From NCBI RefSeq assembly GCF_014842025.1, contig NZ_JACYUY010000001.1:1-64000 (forward strand): a stretch of DNA of 64,000 nucleotides, written 5' to 3'. The position numbers were made by a program, and so were the translations under genes. Of this stretch, positions 1 through 8,552 are shown piece after piece. The notes beneath the pieces were generated by a model, which was not told the origin of the DNA, did not search any database, and was given only the letters and a program-made list of their open reading frames with translations. Position 1 is the stretch's first letter. The number at the start of each line of letters is the position of its first letter. Source of the DNA: Massilia sp. CFBP 13721 (GTDB lineage Bacteria > Pseudomonadota > Gammaproteobacteria > Burkholderiales > Burkholderiaceae_D).

Positions 1-57
1 TTTTAGAAAGCGGACATTTTAACTTTGCCAAAAGCGGACATTTCTAATTTGCCTTTA
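1..57. repeat. Two 24-bp direct repeats, possible IS21-family terminal fragment
   Basis: Two near-identical 24-bp units lie head to tail, both beginning GCGGACATTT (positions 10 and 34) and both running into an AT-rich tail with TTTGCC. Arrays of short repeats of this kind are known at the ends of IS21-family elements. No istA or istB lies to the right, so if this is an IS end, the element is to the left of the window or is a remnant. The IS21 assignment is from memory of similar ends and is not proven here. Confidence 0.4.
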
Positions 58-63
58 CACACC

Positions 64-582
64 CTACGTTGCGCGACCGTCGAGGTGCTCGTTGAGAAAC
101 GCCACCGCCTCGACCGCGCCCATCTTCGCCGCCGCCTCGCGAATGGACATGCCGGCCGCATCAAGCACCAACGGATCGGCCCCATGTTCCATCAGCATGC
201 GCATCATCTCCACCCGGTTGAACATCGCCGCGATCATCAGCGCCGTCTTGCCGTTCGGCCCGGCCGCGTCGACCTGGGCGCCGCGTTCGAGCAACAGCGC
301 CACCACGGCGGCATCGCCCTTGAAGGCGGCCCCCGCCAGCGGCGTCTGGCCGGCGTCGTTCAGCAGTTCCGGGTCGGCGCCGTGGTCGAGCAGGACGCGC
401 GCGGTGTCCACGTGCCCGTGGTAGCAGGCCAGCATCAGCAAGCCGTCGCCGCGCTCGTTGCGCAGGTTGGGCGGCAAGCCCTGTCCCAGCAGCGTCGCGA
501 GTTCTTCGGTCTCGCCGCTGCGCGCACACTGGAACACCCGCCGCGCAAACGCGAGGGTATCGTCGTCGAGTCCACCGTCCAT
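64..582 (-). CDS. Ankyrin-repeat protein
   Basis: A 172-residue protein built mainly of ankyrin repeats. Three clear repeats are at about residues 45-75, 78-108 and 111-141, each with the G.T.L..A...G....V..LL..GA pattern, and partial repeats flank them. There is no signal peptide, so it is probably cytoplasmic and mediates protein-protein contacts; the partner is unknown. The start was chosen at 582 because GGAGGA sits just upstream; the frame stays open further upstream but without a good ribosome binding site. It stands alone, 85 bp downstream of the peptidase start-side neighbour region, and shows no operon partner. Confidence 0.85.
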   Translation of the reverse strand: MDGGLDDDTLAFARRVFQCARSGETEELATLLGQGLPPNLRNERGDGLLMLACYHGHVDTARVLLDHGADPELLNDAGQTPLAGAAFKGDAAVVALLLERGAQVDAAGPNGKTALMIAAMFNRVEMMRMLMEHGADPLVLDAAGMSIREAAAKMGAVEAVAFLNEHLDGRAT

Positions 583-667
583 GCACGCTCCTCCAAAAAT
601 AATGCCAACCGACGCGGTCGTGCTCACGGAATAGCATACCGCCCCGCCAGTCCGCAACGCACGAAAA

Positions 668-1213
668 CTACCTTTCTTCCGTCTGCGCCACCCGCACCTT
701 CGCCTTCAACAACGGATACGGATTGATCGCCCCATCCGCCTCGTAAATCCCGTAATGCAGATGCGGCGGCGTCCCCTTCGCATTGCCCGTGTCGCCCACA
801 TACCCCAGCACCGTCCCCGGCCGCACGCGCTCGCCGTTCTCGATATCGGCATAGCGATCCAGGTGCGCATAGTAATGGCGCTGGCCGCCCGGTCCCAGCA
901 CCCACACCACCTGGCCGCCCAGGCGGTTGGTGGACACGCGCAGCACCACGCCTTCGGTGGCGGCGATCACGGCGGTGCCGCGTTTGGCGAAGATGTCGAT
1001 GCCCTCGTGCTTGCGGCCCTCGCTGCGCGCGCCGCCCCAGGTGTCGCGCAGGCCGCGCGGTGCGACGCCGCGCACCGGCACCGGCAGGGCGGTCGGCACC
1101 GGCATCGACGCCAGCCGTATCGCATACAGCATGTTCTTGATGTAGGGCCCGAACAGGGCATAGGCGCCCAGCAGCAGGAATGCGAGCATGGCGCCACGCA
1201 GCAGTACGCGCAT
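668..1213 (-). CDS. M23-family membrane-anchored metallopeptidase
   Basis: A 181-residue protein with one N-terminal membrane segment (about residues 8-28) and a LytM/M23 domain. The zinc-binding motifs are intact: H69xxxD73 (HEGID) and H151xH153 (HLH), plus H117 in YAHLD. The family cleaves peptide cross-links of peptidoglycan. With a single anchor and a short linker, this one probably acts in the periplasm close to the inner membrane. The nearest genes give no specific partner, so its role in growth, division or recycling is open. Confidence 0.88.
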   Translation of the reverse strand: MRVLLRGAMLAFLLLGAYALFGPYIKNMLYAIRLASMPVPTALPVPVRGVAPRGLRDTWGGARSEGRKHEGIDIFAKRGTAVIAATEGVVLRVSTNRLGGQVVWVLGPGGQRHYYAHLDRYADIENGERVRPGTVLGYVGDTGNAKGTPPHLHYGIYEADGAINPYPLLKAKVRVAQTEER

Positions 1214-1330
1214 CGGGTCTCCAGAGTGGCAGGTGGACGGCGCGGACGCGCCGAGTCGAACGCTCCGGCCTCGAGCGGAGCGTTCGCGGTGATCCTGGCG
1301 CGCCAGGGAGGCGCGCCGTGTGAAGCTGGC

Positions 1331-1714
1331 TTACTGCTCCTTGCCCATCACATCCTGGTCGAGGCTGTGACCGAGGCCGCCTTGCGCGTTGCCGCTTTGG
1401 CTGCCCTGGCTGCCTTGCTGGCCACTCTGCTGATTGCCGCCCTGGCTGCCTTGGCTCGATTGCGACTGGCTGCCCGCACGTCCGCGGGTGCCGCGCCCGA
1501 GCGCCGGCGTGGTGTCGCCATCGTCGGGTTCGGCCGATTGGCGGTTGCCTGCGCGATAGCCGCTGTCGTCCGGCGACGGCATGCCGATGCCGCCATCGCG
1601 CGTGCCCGTGTTCAGGTTGCCGGTGGTGCCGGTAATGCCGGCACTGCTGGTGCCCACGCCCGTCAGTTCGTCGTAGTTGCGGCCTTTCGTGCCCTTGCCC
1701 TTGTTCTCGCCCAT
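1331..1714 (-). CDS. Low-complexity Gly/Ser/Gln-rich protein, paralogue of the 10206 gene
   Basis: A 127-residue hydrophilic protein with no signal peptide or membrane segment. The N-terminal part has GRNYDELTGVGTSSAG, then a Gly/Ser/Gln/Asn-rich tract (about residues 80-115) that should be disordered. The gene at 10206 encodes a similar protein with GRSWDQITQNGTSSAG at the same place. The start at 1714 has GGAGG at good spacing; an upstream extension is possible but lacks one. I do not recognise a function. The composition resembles that of stress-related hydrophilic proteins, but that is only an impression. Confidence 0.75.
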   Translation of the reverse strand: MGENKGKGTKGRNYDELTGVGTSSAGITGTTGNLNTGTRDGGIGMPSPDDSGYRAGNRQSAEPDDGDTTPALGRGTRGRAGSQSQSSQGSQGGNQQSGQQGSQGSQSGNAQGGLGHSLDQDVMGKEQ

Positions 1715-1945
1715 CGTTGCCTCCTGCTGTCGGTGATTGGTTTTCCCATGGTAACGCCGGGCCGGTAATGGACAATAGGCGCATGCGAGACTGCCATGTA
1801 GGAGCAATCGCACGCCATGTCATCAGGTGCAGGGTGCGCACGATTGACGCGGCCGGGCAGGGCGTCGCCTCGCCCCTGCTTTACTCGACCGGCGTCGCGT
1901 TGCATACTGCTTGCTCTTGTGTCTACATGCTCGAAGGGAGCGTCG

Positions 1946-2302
1946 ATGTCGTACATGTTGCTGATCCATGAAACCGTCGGCCAGCGCGCCACCCGCAGCG
2001 AGGCCGAGGGGCGCGCGCTCTACGACCGCATGCTGGCATTCGGCGACACCCTGCGCGCGGAAGGCGTGCTGCTGGGTGCGCAGTCGCTGGCGCCGCAGAG
2101 CCGCGCCACCCGGGTCCGGGTCGAGGGCGGCAAGGCGCGCGCGGTCGATGGCCCCTTTGCCGAAGCCAAGGAAATGATCGGCGGCTTTTTCCACGTGGAC
2201 GTAGCGACCCATGAGGAGGCGGTGGCGCTGGCGGCGCGCTGTCCGGCGGCCGAATGGGCGACGGTCGAGGTACGCGCGCTGGCGCCCTGTTACGAAAGTT
2301 GA
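1946..2302 (+). CDS. DGPF/YCII-domain protein (first of two)
   Basis: A 118-residue protein of the YCII-related family carrying the diagnostic VDGPFAEAKE stretch. It opens with the typical MSYMLLIHE strand. Proteins of this family are a hallmark of ECF42 sigma-factor loci, and the sigma factor lies four genes downstream on the same strand. The biochemical role of DGPF proteins is not established; the fold is a small ferredoxin-like barrel. The start at 1946 has GAAGGGAG eight bases upstream. The frame is open further upstream, but the homology begins at MSYML. Confidence 0.88.
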   Translation: MSYMLLIHETVGQRATRSEAEGRALYDRMLAFGDTLRAEGVLLGAQSLAPQSRATRVRVEGGKARAVDGPFAEAKEMIGGFFHVDVATHEEAVALAARCPAAEWATVEVRALAPCYES

Positions 2303-2321
2303 CAATAATTTTCGCCGGCCA

Positions 2322-2348
2322 TGTCGATTCCTGGCCAGCTGCTTCGTC
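2322..2348 (+). promoter_or_regulatory. Candidate ECF42-type promoter
   Basis: TGTCGA (2322-2327) is followed after 17 bases by CGTC (2345-2348), about 65 bp before the second DGPF gene. From memory, the reported ECF42 promoter pattern is TGTCGA at -35 and CGA/TC at -10, so this could be an autoregulated target of the sigma factor at 3822. It was picked by eye and has not been tested statistically. Confidence 0.45.
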
Positions 2349-2411
2349 GTGTGAATGACACCGCCCAGCGCGCGGCAGCCGCCGCGCCCGGTCCAAACAG
2401 AGGAGAACAGC

Positions 2412-2840
2412 ATGCGTTACATGATCATCGTCAAGGCCACCCCCGAGTCCGAAGCCGGCTGCATGCCGGGCGACGACTTGCTGAGCGCGATGGCCGACTA
2501 CCACGGCGAACTGGCGCGCGCCGGCGTGCTGCTCGACGCCAGCGGCCTGCACCCGTCCAGCCAGGGTTGGCGCATCCGCTACCAGGGCACGGAACGCAGC
2601 ATCGTCGACGGCCCCTTCACCGAATCGAAGGAGATGATCGCCGGCTACACCATGATCAGCGTGCGCACGCCCGAGGAGGCGCTGGAATGGGCGCGCCGCT
2701 TCCCGAACCCGCGCGGCGAAGGATTGGAGGCCGAGATCGAGGTGCGCCGCGTGTTCGAACTCGACGACTTCCCGCAGTCCGAGACGCTGGAGCGCTTCCG
2801 CGCGCTCGAAGCCGGCCAAGCGTCCGCGCAGTCTTACTAA
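2412..2840 (+). CDS. DGPF/YCII-domain protein (second of two)
   Basis: A 142-residue YCII-related protein with the VDGPFTESKE motif. It is longer than its neighbour by a C-terminal tail of about 20 residues rich in Glu and Ala. The start at 2412 follows AGAGGAGAACAGC, a strong ribosome binding site. A candidate ECF promoter lies 64 bp upstream. It is followed after only 19 bp by the SRPBCC gene, so the run 2412-5099 is probably one transcript. Like other family members, its molecular function is unknown; association with ECF42 regulators is well established. Confidence 0.9.
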   Translation: MRYMIIVKATPESEAGCMPGDDLLSAMADYHGELARAGVLLDASGLHPSSQGWRIRYQGTERSIVDGPFTESKEMIAGYTMISVRTPEEALEWARRFPNPRGEGLEAEIEVRRVFELDDFPQSETLERFRALEAGQASAQSY

Positions 2841-2859
2841 GCACGCCTGAGAGGACACC

Positions 2860-3393
2860 ATGATCATCCTCCTCATCGCGGCCGGCGTCGCCGGTGCGGT
2901 CGTACTGGCGGCGGCGCGCCGGCCGGACGTGTTCCGCGTCGAGCGCAGCATCCACATCGCGGCGGCGCCGGAACGGATCGGGCCCCTGATCAGCGACTTG
3001 CGCCGCTTCAATACCTGGAACCCGTTCGCCAGGGGACCGCAGCAACTGAGCTACACCGGCCCCGAGCGCGGCGCCGGCGCCACCAGCCACTTCGCCGGAC
3101 CGCGCGCGGCCGGGCGCGGCACGCTGGCCGTGCTCGATGCGACGCCGGGCAAGGTGACGATGCTGCTGACCATGACGGCGCCGCTGCGCTGCGAAAACAC
3201 CATCGAATTCCTGCTCTCGCCCGGTATCGGCGGTACCGAAGTCACCTGGACCATGCAGGGACGCAGTCCGTTCATCGCCAAACTCATGGGCCTGGTCGTC
3301 GATACCGACCGCATGTGCGGCCGCGATTTCGAGACCGGGCTGGCCGCACTCAAGACACAGGCCGAAGCACAGGACGCGCTCAGCGCGGCCTGA
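2860..3393 (+). CDS. SRPBCC (polyketide-cyclase-like) family protein
   Basis: A 177-residue protein with a hydrophobic N-terminal segment (about residues 2-18) that may be a membrane anchor, then an SRPBCC/START-like domain. Recognisable features are VERSIHIAAAPERIGPLISDLRRFNTWNPF near residues 27-57 and TEVTWTMQGRSPF in the C-terminal half. This fold binds hydrophobic ligands in a deep pocket; the ligand is unknown. It sits between the DGPF genes and the VOC gene in the ECF42 cluster, which is a frequent type of cargo in such loci. Confidence 0.85.
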   Translation: MIILLIAAGVAGAVVLAAARRPDVFRVERSIHIAAAPERIGPLISDLRRFNTWNPFARGPQQLSYTGPERGAGATSHFAGPRAAGRGTLAVLDATPGKVTMLLTMTAPLRCENTIEFLLSPGIGGTEVTWTMQGRSPFIAKLMGLVVDTDRMCGRDFETGLAALKTQAEAQDALSAA

Positions 3394-3414
3394 ATCCACT
3401 ACACAGGAGACATC

Positions 3415-3825
3415 ATGCACAAGCAGATTTACGTAAACCTGGCGGTCGAGGACGTGGCGCGCAGCCGCGCATTCTTCACCCGCCTCGGCTTCGAGTTCGA
3501 TCCCCAGTTCAGCAACGACGACGGCATCTGCATGATCGTCGGCGAGAACATCTACGCCATGCTGCTGCGCAAATCCTTCTTCCAGAGCTTCACCAACAAA
3601 CCGGTAACCGACGCCCGGGAAAGCACCGAAGTATTGATCGCGCTCTCCTGCGAAAGCCGCGAGGAGGTCGATGCGCTGGTGGCCAAGGCGATCGACGCCG
3701 GCGGGCGCGCGCCAAACCCGAAGCAGGAATACCCCTTCATGTACGGGCACGGCTTCGAAGACCTCGACGGGCACATCTGGGAGCTGTCGTGGATGGATCT
3801 CAGCCTGGTGCCGCCGCAGCCGTGA
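3415..3825 (+). CDS. VOC-family (glyoxalase/bleomycin-resistance-like) protein
   Basis: A 136-residue vicinal-oxygen-chelate protein. It begins with KQIYVNLAVEDVARSRAFFTRLGF, the usual first beta-alpha-beta unit, and ends with GHGFEDLDGHIWELSW, where the His/Glu pair is typical of metal ligands. Family members include glyoxalases, dioxygenases and resistance proteins; nothing here fixes the substrate. The stop codon overlaps the GTG start of the sigma factor (GTGA), so the two are probably translationally coupled. Confidence 0.88.
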   Translation: MHKQIYVNLAVEDVARSRAFFTRLGFEFDPQFSNDDGICMIVGENIYAMLLRKSFFQSFTNKPVTDARESTEVLIALSCESREEVDALVAKAIDAGGRAPNPKQEYPFMYGHGFEDLDGHIWELSWMDLSLVPPQP

Positions 3826-5099
3826 CGCGCACAAGGGTCGACCAGGCCATCGGCGCCGTCTGGCGCATCGAGTCGGCGAAGATCGTCGCCGGCGTGGCGC
3901 GCCTGGTGCGCGACATCGGCCTGGCCGAAGAACTGGCCGGCGACGCGCTGGTGGCCGCGCTCGAGCACTGGCCGGTCTCCGGCATTCCCGACAACCCCGG
4001 CGCCTGGCTGATGCGCACGGCGAAGAACGCGGCGCTCGACCACCTGCGCCGCGATAAAACCTTTCGCGAAAAATGCGTGCAGATCGGCCACGACCTGGAA
4101 GCGCAGGAGGCCCACATTGTGCCGGACTTTGTCGATGACCTGGACGCGGCGCGCAACGACGTCGTCCACGACGACCTGCTGCGCCTGATGTTCACCGCCT
4201 GCCACCCGATCCTTTCGACCGAGGCGCGGGTGGCGCTGACCCTGAAACTGCTGGGCGGCTTGTCGACCGGCGAGATCGCGCGCGCCTTCCTGGTGCCCGA
4301 GCCGACCATCGCCCAGCGCATCGTGCGCGCCAAGCGCACCCTGGGCCAGGCGCGCGTGCCCTTCGAACTGCCGCCGCCAGCCGAGCTCGAAGAGCGGCTC
4401 GGCTCGGTGCTGGAAGTGGTCTACCTGGTCTTCAACGAAGGCTATACCGCCACCGCCGGCGAAGACTGGATGCGCCCGGCGCTGATGGAAGAAGCGTTGC
4501 GCCTGGGCCGCATGCTGGCCGAGCTGGCGCCGCGCGAACCGGAAGCGCAAGGCCTGGCCGCGCTGATGGAACTGCAGGCGTCACGTGCCGCCGCGCGGGT
4601 TGACCGCGCCGGCAAGCCGGTGCTGCTGCTCGACCAGGACCGCGCGCGCTGGGACGGTATCCTGATCCGGCGCGGCCTGGCGGCGCTGGCGCGCGCCCGG
4701 CTGCTGGGCGGGCAGGGACCGTATGCGCTGCAGGCCGCGATCGCCGCCTGCCATGCGCGTGCGCGCACGGCCGGCGAGACCGACTGGGCCCGCATCGCCG
4801 CGCTGTACGGCGATCTGGCGCGCGTCAGCCCGTCGCCGGTGGTCGAACTGAACCGGGCGGTGGCGGTCGGGATGGCCGAGGGGCCGGCGGCCGGGCTGGC
4901 GCTGGTCGACGCGCTTGCGCAGGACGGCGCGCTCGAGCGCTACCAGTGGCTGCCGAGCGTGCGCGGGGACTTGCTGGAAAAGCTGGGCCGGCGGCTTGAA
5001 GCCGCCGCCGAGTTCGCGCGCGCGGCCGGGATGGCGACGAATGTGCGCGAGCGGGATTTACTGCGGGAGCGGGCGAGGATAAATGCGCATGGTGGCTAA
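3822..5099 (+). CDS. ECF42-group RNA polymerase sigma factor with long C-terminal extension
   Basis: A 425-residue protein. The first 170 residues contain sigma region 2 (GDALVAALEHWP, AWLMRTAKNAALDHLRR) and region 4 (LGGLSTGEIARAFLVPEPTIAQRIVRAKRTL). The remaining 250 residues are a helical extension of the DUF6596/TPR-like type (VYLVFNEGYTAT, VVELNRAVAVGMAEGP). This architecture defines the ECF42 group, in which the extension is thought to replace an anti-sigma factor; none is present here. The start is a GTG that overlaps the VOC stop codon. The two DGPF proteins upstream are the classic partners. The inducing signal is unknown. Confidence 0.92.
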   Translation: MTRTRVDQAIGAVWRIESAKIVAGVARLVRDIGLAEELAGDALVAALEHWPVSGIPDNPGAWLMRTAKNAALDHLRRDKTFREKCVQIGHDLEAQEAHIVPDFVDDLDAARNDVVHDDLLRLMFTACHPILSTEARVALTLKLLGGLSTGEIARAFLVPEPTIAQRIVRAKRTLGQARVPFELPPPAELEERLGSVLEVVYLVFNEGYTATAGEDWMRPALMEEALRLGRMLAELAPREPEAQGLAALMELQASRAAARVDRAGKPVLLLDQDRARWDGILIRRGLAALARARLLGGQGPYALQAAIAACHARARTAGETDWARIAALYGDLARVSPSPVVELNRAVAVGMAEGPAAGLALVDALAQDGALERYQWLPSVRGDLLEKLGRRLEAAAEFARAAGMATNVRERDLLRERARINAHGG

Positions 5100-5145
5100 A
5101 CGGGCAACCTCACCGGGTGCATCTGTACAGCGGGCAGGGTGACCT

Positions 5146-5420
5146 GTAAGGTGGGCGGGTATCCCGCCCACGCGTTCGACGCAGGTTGAATACTCGCACC
5201 CGCTTTTCAGTAGGGTGGGCGCCCCGAGCCCACGCGGTACGCACTTATCCGAAGCTCCGCGGATGCGGTGAGTCGCTCCTGGGTTGCAATCGACGCCCGG
5301 CCAACGCTGTGCATGCGTCCGCGTGGGCACGGGGCGCCCACCCTACCATCCGGCTCAGGCGAACTGCGCGATGACTCATCCGTGCGTCGAACGCGTGGGC
5401 GGAAAATCCGCCCACCTTAC
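5146..5420. repeat. Nested palindromic repeat element (dispersed GTAGGGTGGGC family)
   Basis: An outer pair of inverted arms (5146-5183 and 5383-5420, about 38 bp) encloses an inner pair (5210-5243 and 5314-5346, about 33 bp). The outer arms start GTAAGGTGGGCGG and the inner arms GTAGGGTGGGCGCC; each arm also has its own short GGGCGG..CCGCCC hairpin. It fills most of the 458-bp gap 5100-5557, where I see no gene. Related arms recur in at least six other gaps in this window. It may act as a transcript-end structure, but no U-tract follows. Confidence 0.85.
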
Positions 5421-5557
5421 CGGGTCTCGTCTTCTGGCACTGTCCACATCAAGGTTCTTATACCACTTGGACATGTTCTTATAGGAATTCGATCCTTCGC
5501 GCCGTCATTCACATGACATATAATCTCCGGCTCATTTATTCAGCTGTTGGAGATCCC

Positions 5558-6391
5558 ATGGCCACCCGCCGTACCCTGCTCGCCTGCGCGATCGCGCTTT
5601 CCGCCCAACTCGGCTTCGCCGCCACCGCCCACGCCGACCAGCTGGCCGACATCAAGAAGAAGGGCGAGATCGTCTTCGGCGTGCTCGGTACCGACGAGCC
5701 GAACAGCTTCATCGACCCGAAGACGCGCGAACTGGTCGGCTACGAAATCGACCTGGCGCGCGCCGTGGCGAAGAAGATCGGCGTCAAACCGGTGTTCAAG
5801 CAGATGTCGGTCGCCGCGCGCATTCCCGAGCTGCAGCAGGGCCACGTCGACGTGTTGGCGGCCACGCTGACCCACAACAAGGAGCGCGAATCGCAGGTCG
5901 ATTTCGCGCTGACCCATTTCGTCACCGGTTCGAAAGTCATGGTGCGCACGGCCAGCGGCATCAAGGCATTGCCGCAACTGGCCGGCAAGAAGGTCGTCAC
6001 CGTCCGCGGCGGCACCCAGGAAACCAACATCCGCGCCGCCGTCCCGAGCGCGACCGTCGTGACTTTCGAGAATACCCAGCAAGCCTTCCAGGCCCTGCAG
6101 CAGGGCAAGGGCATCGCCTACGTCAACGACGAGTCCTCGCTGCTGGCCGACTACGGCAAGCTCGGCCCGAACGCGAAGAACTTCACGATCCTGCCGAACA
6201 GCATCGGCGTGGAATCGATCGCGCTCGGCCTGCGCAAGGGCGAAAAGGGCTTGAAGACGGTCGTCGACGCCACCCTGCGCGAGCTGGAAACGAGCGGCGC
6301 CGCGAACGCCCTGTTCAACAAATGGTATGGCCCGGGCACGCGCCCGAACATGGCCAAGCGCGCCTTCACCATCCACACCGACAAGCTCTGA
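5558..6391 (+). CDS. Amino-acid ABC transporter, periplasmic substrate-binding protein
   Basis: A 277-residue family-3 solute-binding protein with a signal peptide (MATRRTLLACAIALSAQLGFAATAHA, cut after about residue 26). Typical blocks are VFGVLGTDEPNSFIDPKTRELVGYEIDLARAVAKKIG and VDVLAATLTHNKERESQVDF. It should capture a polar amino acid or similar small ligand in the periplasm and deliver it to the two permeases encoded next. The start at 5558 is preceded by TTGGAGAT; the frame is open upstream but the signal peptide begins at MATRR. Exact ligand not determinable. Confidence 0.93.
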   Translation: MATRRTLLACAIALSAQLGFAATAHADQLADIKKKGEIVFGVLGTDEPNSFIDPKTRELVGYEIDLARAVAKKIGVKPVFKQMSVAARIPELQQGHVDVLAATLTHNKERESQVDFALTHFVTGSKVMVRTASGIKALPQLAGKKVVTVRGGTQETNIRAAVPSATVVTFENTQQAFQALQQGKGIAYVNDESSLLADYGKLGPNAKNFTILPNSIGVESIALGLRKGEKGLKTVVDATLRELETSGAANALFNKWYGPGTRPNMAKRAFTIHTDKL

Positions 6392-6401
6392 GACATCTGC
6401 C

Positions 6402-7097
6402 TTGACGTTTTTCGACGCACACCTGCTGCGGTCGGGCGAATACCACGACTGGCTGGTGCAGGGTTTCATCCTGTCGCTGCAGCTGCTCGGCGCCAGCTTC
6501 GTGATCGCGCTGCCGCTGGGCGTGGCGATCGCGCTGATGCGCACCGCGCCCAGCGCACCGCTGCGCGCGGCCGGCGCCAGCCTGGTCGAGGGCATCCGCA
6601 ACGTGCCGCTCTTGGCCCACCTGCTGTTCTGGTACTTCGCCTTTCCCGAACTGCTGCCCGAGACCGTCAAGCTGGCGCTCTACGACAGCAATCCCGAATT
6701 CATCTGCGCCACCATCGCACTTTCGCTGTACGCCGGCGTGCACATGGCCGAAGACATCCGCAGCGGCATCCGCGCCGTGCCCGCCGTCCAGATGGAGGCG
6801 GCGCGTTCGCTCGGCCTGGGACGCATCGCGGCCCTGCGCCTGGTGCTGCTGCCGCAAAGTATCCGCATCGCCGTGCCGCCGCTGCTGTCGCAGACCGTCA
6901 ATCTGTGGAAGGACACCAGTGTCGCCACCGTGATCGGCGCGGCCGAGATGATGTACCAGGCCGCGCGCGTGGAAACGGCCACCTTCCGCAGCGTGGAAGC
7001 GTTCACGTTTGCCACGCTGGCCTACCTGACGGTATCGCTGGCGATCTCGCTGGCCGCGCAGCTGTACGCGCGCCGCTTCCCGGTGCGCACTGTATGA
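6402..7097 (+). CDS. Amino-acid ABC transporter permease (first)
   Basis: A 231-residue inner-membrane permease of the HisM/GltJ type with about five membrane segments. The EAA loop that docks the ATPase is visible as VQMEAARSLGLGRIAALRLVLLPQ. The likely start is a TTG at 6402, 11 bp after the binding-protein stop, because the usual family N-terminus begins here and no ATG is available nearby; the ribosome binding site is weak. It pairs with the permease at 7105 to form the channel. Confidence 0.88.
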   Translation: MTFFDAHLLRSGEYHDWLVQGFILSLQLLGASFVIALPLGVAIALMRTAPSAPLRAAGASLVEGIRNVPLLAHLLFWYFAFPELLPETVKLALYDSNPEFICATIALSLYAGVHMAEDIRSGIRAVPAVQMEAARSLGLGRIAALRLVLLPQSIRIAVPPLLSQTVNLWKDTSVATVIGAAEMMYQAARVETATFRSVEAFTFATLAYLTVSLAISLAAQLYARRFPVRTV

Positions 7098-7104
7098 GAC
7101 TGGC

Positions 7105-7827
7105 ATGATCGAACTTATCCAGGACTACTGGCTGTACTTCCTCGTCGGCCAATACCCGAACGGCCCGCTCGGCGGCTTGACGCTGACCATCCTGCTGTCC
7201 GCCGCAGCGCTGCTGCTGGCCATGCCGCTCGGCCTGCTGCTGGGCGTGGCGCGCGTCAGCCCGTTCCGCGCCGTGCGCTGGCCGGTGGCCGTGCTGGTGC
7301 AGGTCGTGCGCGCCGTGCCGCTGCTATTGGTCGTGTTCTGGGCCTACTTCTTCCTGCCCGCCGTCACCGGCGTGAAGACCGGCCAGGCCACCACCATGCT
7401 GATGACGCTGGTGCTGTTCGACGCCGTCTACCTGGCCGAGATCGTGAAGGCGGGTATTCAGTCGCTGCCGAAAGGGCAGCTCGAAGGGGCGCGTTCGCTC
7501 GGCCTGTCGTACGGGCAGGCGCTGCGCCTGGTGATCCTGCCGCAGGCGCTGCGCCACGTGTCACCCTCGCTGGTGAGCCAGCTGGTCGCGACCATCAAGG
7601 CCACTTCGCTCGGCTACATCATTGGCCTGTCCGAAGTCTCCTTCATCGCCACCCAGGTCAACACGCTGGTGTTCACCAAGGCGGTCGAGGTGTACATCAT
7701 CCTGGCGGCGACCTATTTCATCCTGTGCTTCGGCCTCTCGCGCCTGGCCTTCCTGCTCGAACGGCGCCTGAACCGGCGCCCCAACGCGGCACATGCTCCT
7801 GTATCGGTACCAAAGGTTTCCTTATGA
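7105..7827 (+). CDS. Amino-acid ABC transporter permease (second)
   Basis: A 240-residue permease of the HisQ/GltK type with about five membrane segments and the EAA loop [31 protein letters not shown]. It is the second channel subunit. The gene starts 7 bp after the first permease and its stop codon overlaps the ATPase start (ATGA), which supports translation as one coupled unit of binding protein, two permeases and ATPase. Confidence 0.93.
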   Translation: MIELIQDYWLYFLVGQYPNGPLGGLTLTILLSAAALLLAMPLGLLLGVARVSPFRAVRWPVAVLVQVVRAVPLLLVVFWAYFFLPAVTGVKTGQATTMLMTLVLFDAVYLAEIVKAGIQSLPKGQLEGARSLGLSYGQALRLVILPQALRHVSPSLVSQLVATIKATSLGYIIGLSEVSFIATQVNTLVFTKAVEVYIILAATYFILCFGLSRLAFLLERRLNRRPNAAHAPVSVPKVSL

Positions 7828-8552
7828 TCCAGCTCGACGGCGTCAACAAGTGGTACGGTCAGTATCACGCCCTGGTCGACGTGTCGGAACACGTCGCCAA
7901 AAACGAAGTGGTGGTGGTGTGCGGCCCCTCGGGATCAGGCAAGTCGACCCTGATCCGCACCCTCAACCGCCTCGAGGAAATCGACGGCGGCCGCATCGCC
8001 ATCGACGGGCGCGACATCCATGCGCCCGGCGTCGACGTGAACGCGTTGCGCGCCGGGATTGGCTTCGTGTTCCAGCACTTTAATCTGTTCCCGCACCTGA
8101 CCGCGCTGGAAAACTGCATGCTGGCGCCGGTGAACCTGAAGCGCGCCACTAAAGCGGAAGCACGCGCGTATGCCATGGAACTGCTCGACGGCGTCGGCCT
8201 CGCGCACAAGGCCGACGCCTATCCGCACGAACTCTCCGGCGGCCAGCAGCAGCGCGTGGCGATTGCGCGCGCGCTGGCGATGCGTCCACCGGTGATGCTG
8301 TTCGACGAGCCGACCAGCGCGCTCGACCCGGAAATGGTGGGCGAAGTGCTGGGCGTGATGCGCCGGCTGGCCGGGCAGGGTATGACCATGGTCTGCGTGA
8401 CCCACGAGATGGGTTTTGCGCGCGACGTGGCCGACCGCATCCTGTTCATGAGCGAAGGGCGCATCCTCGAACGCGCCACGCCGGAAGACTTTTTCACCAA
8501 CCCCACCCATCCGCGCGCGCAGCAATTCCTGGCCGACCGCAGCGGGCGCTGA
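7824..8552 (+). CDS. Amino-acid ABC transporter ATP-binding protein
   Basis: A 242-residue ATPase of the GlnQ/HisP type. All motifs are intact: Walker [10 protein letters not shown] (residues 34-42), Q-loop Q84, signature LSGGQ (137-141), Walker B VMLFDE (157-162) and switch His194. It powers import through the two permeases upstream. The start overlaps the preceding stop. It ends immediately before the converging exonuclease III gene; the two stop codons are adjacent with no room for a terminator, so transcripts probably overlap. Confidence 0.95.
   Translation: MIQLDGVNKWYGQYHALVDVSEHVAKNEVVVVCGPSGSGKSTLIRTLNRLEEIDGGRIAIDGRDIHAPGVDVNALRAGIGFVFQHFNLFPHLTALENCMLAPVNLKRATKAEARAYAMELLDGVGLAHKADAYPHELSGGQQQRVAIARALAMRPPVMLFDEPTSALDPEMVGEVLGVMRRLAGQGMTMVCVTHEMGFARDVADRILFMSEGRILERATPEDFFTNPTHPRAQQFLADRSGR

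Noticed and set aside
1-185. Short minus-strand frame across the left-edge repeats as an IS protein
   Set aside because: It is 60 codons, repeats MSAF because of the DNA repeat, and overlaps the ankyrin gene in another frame.
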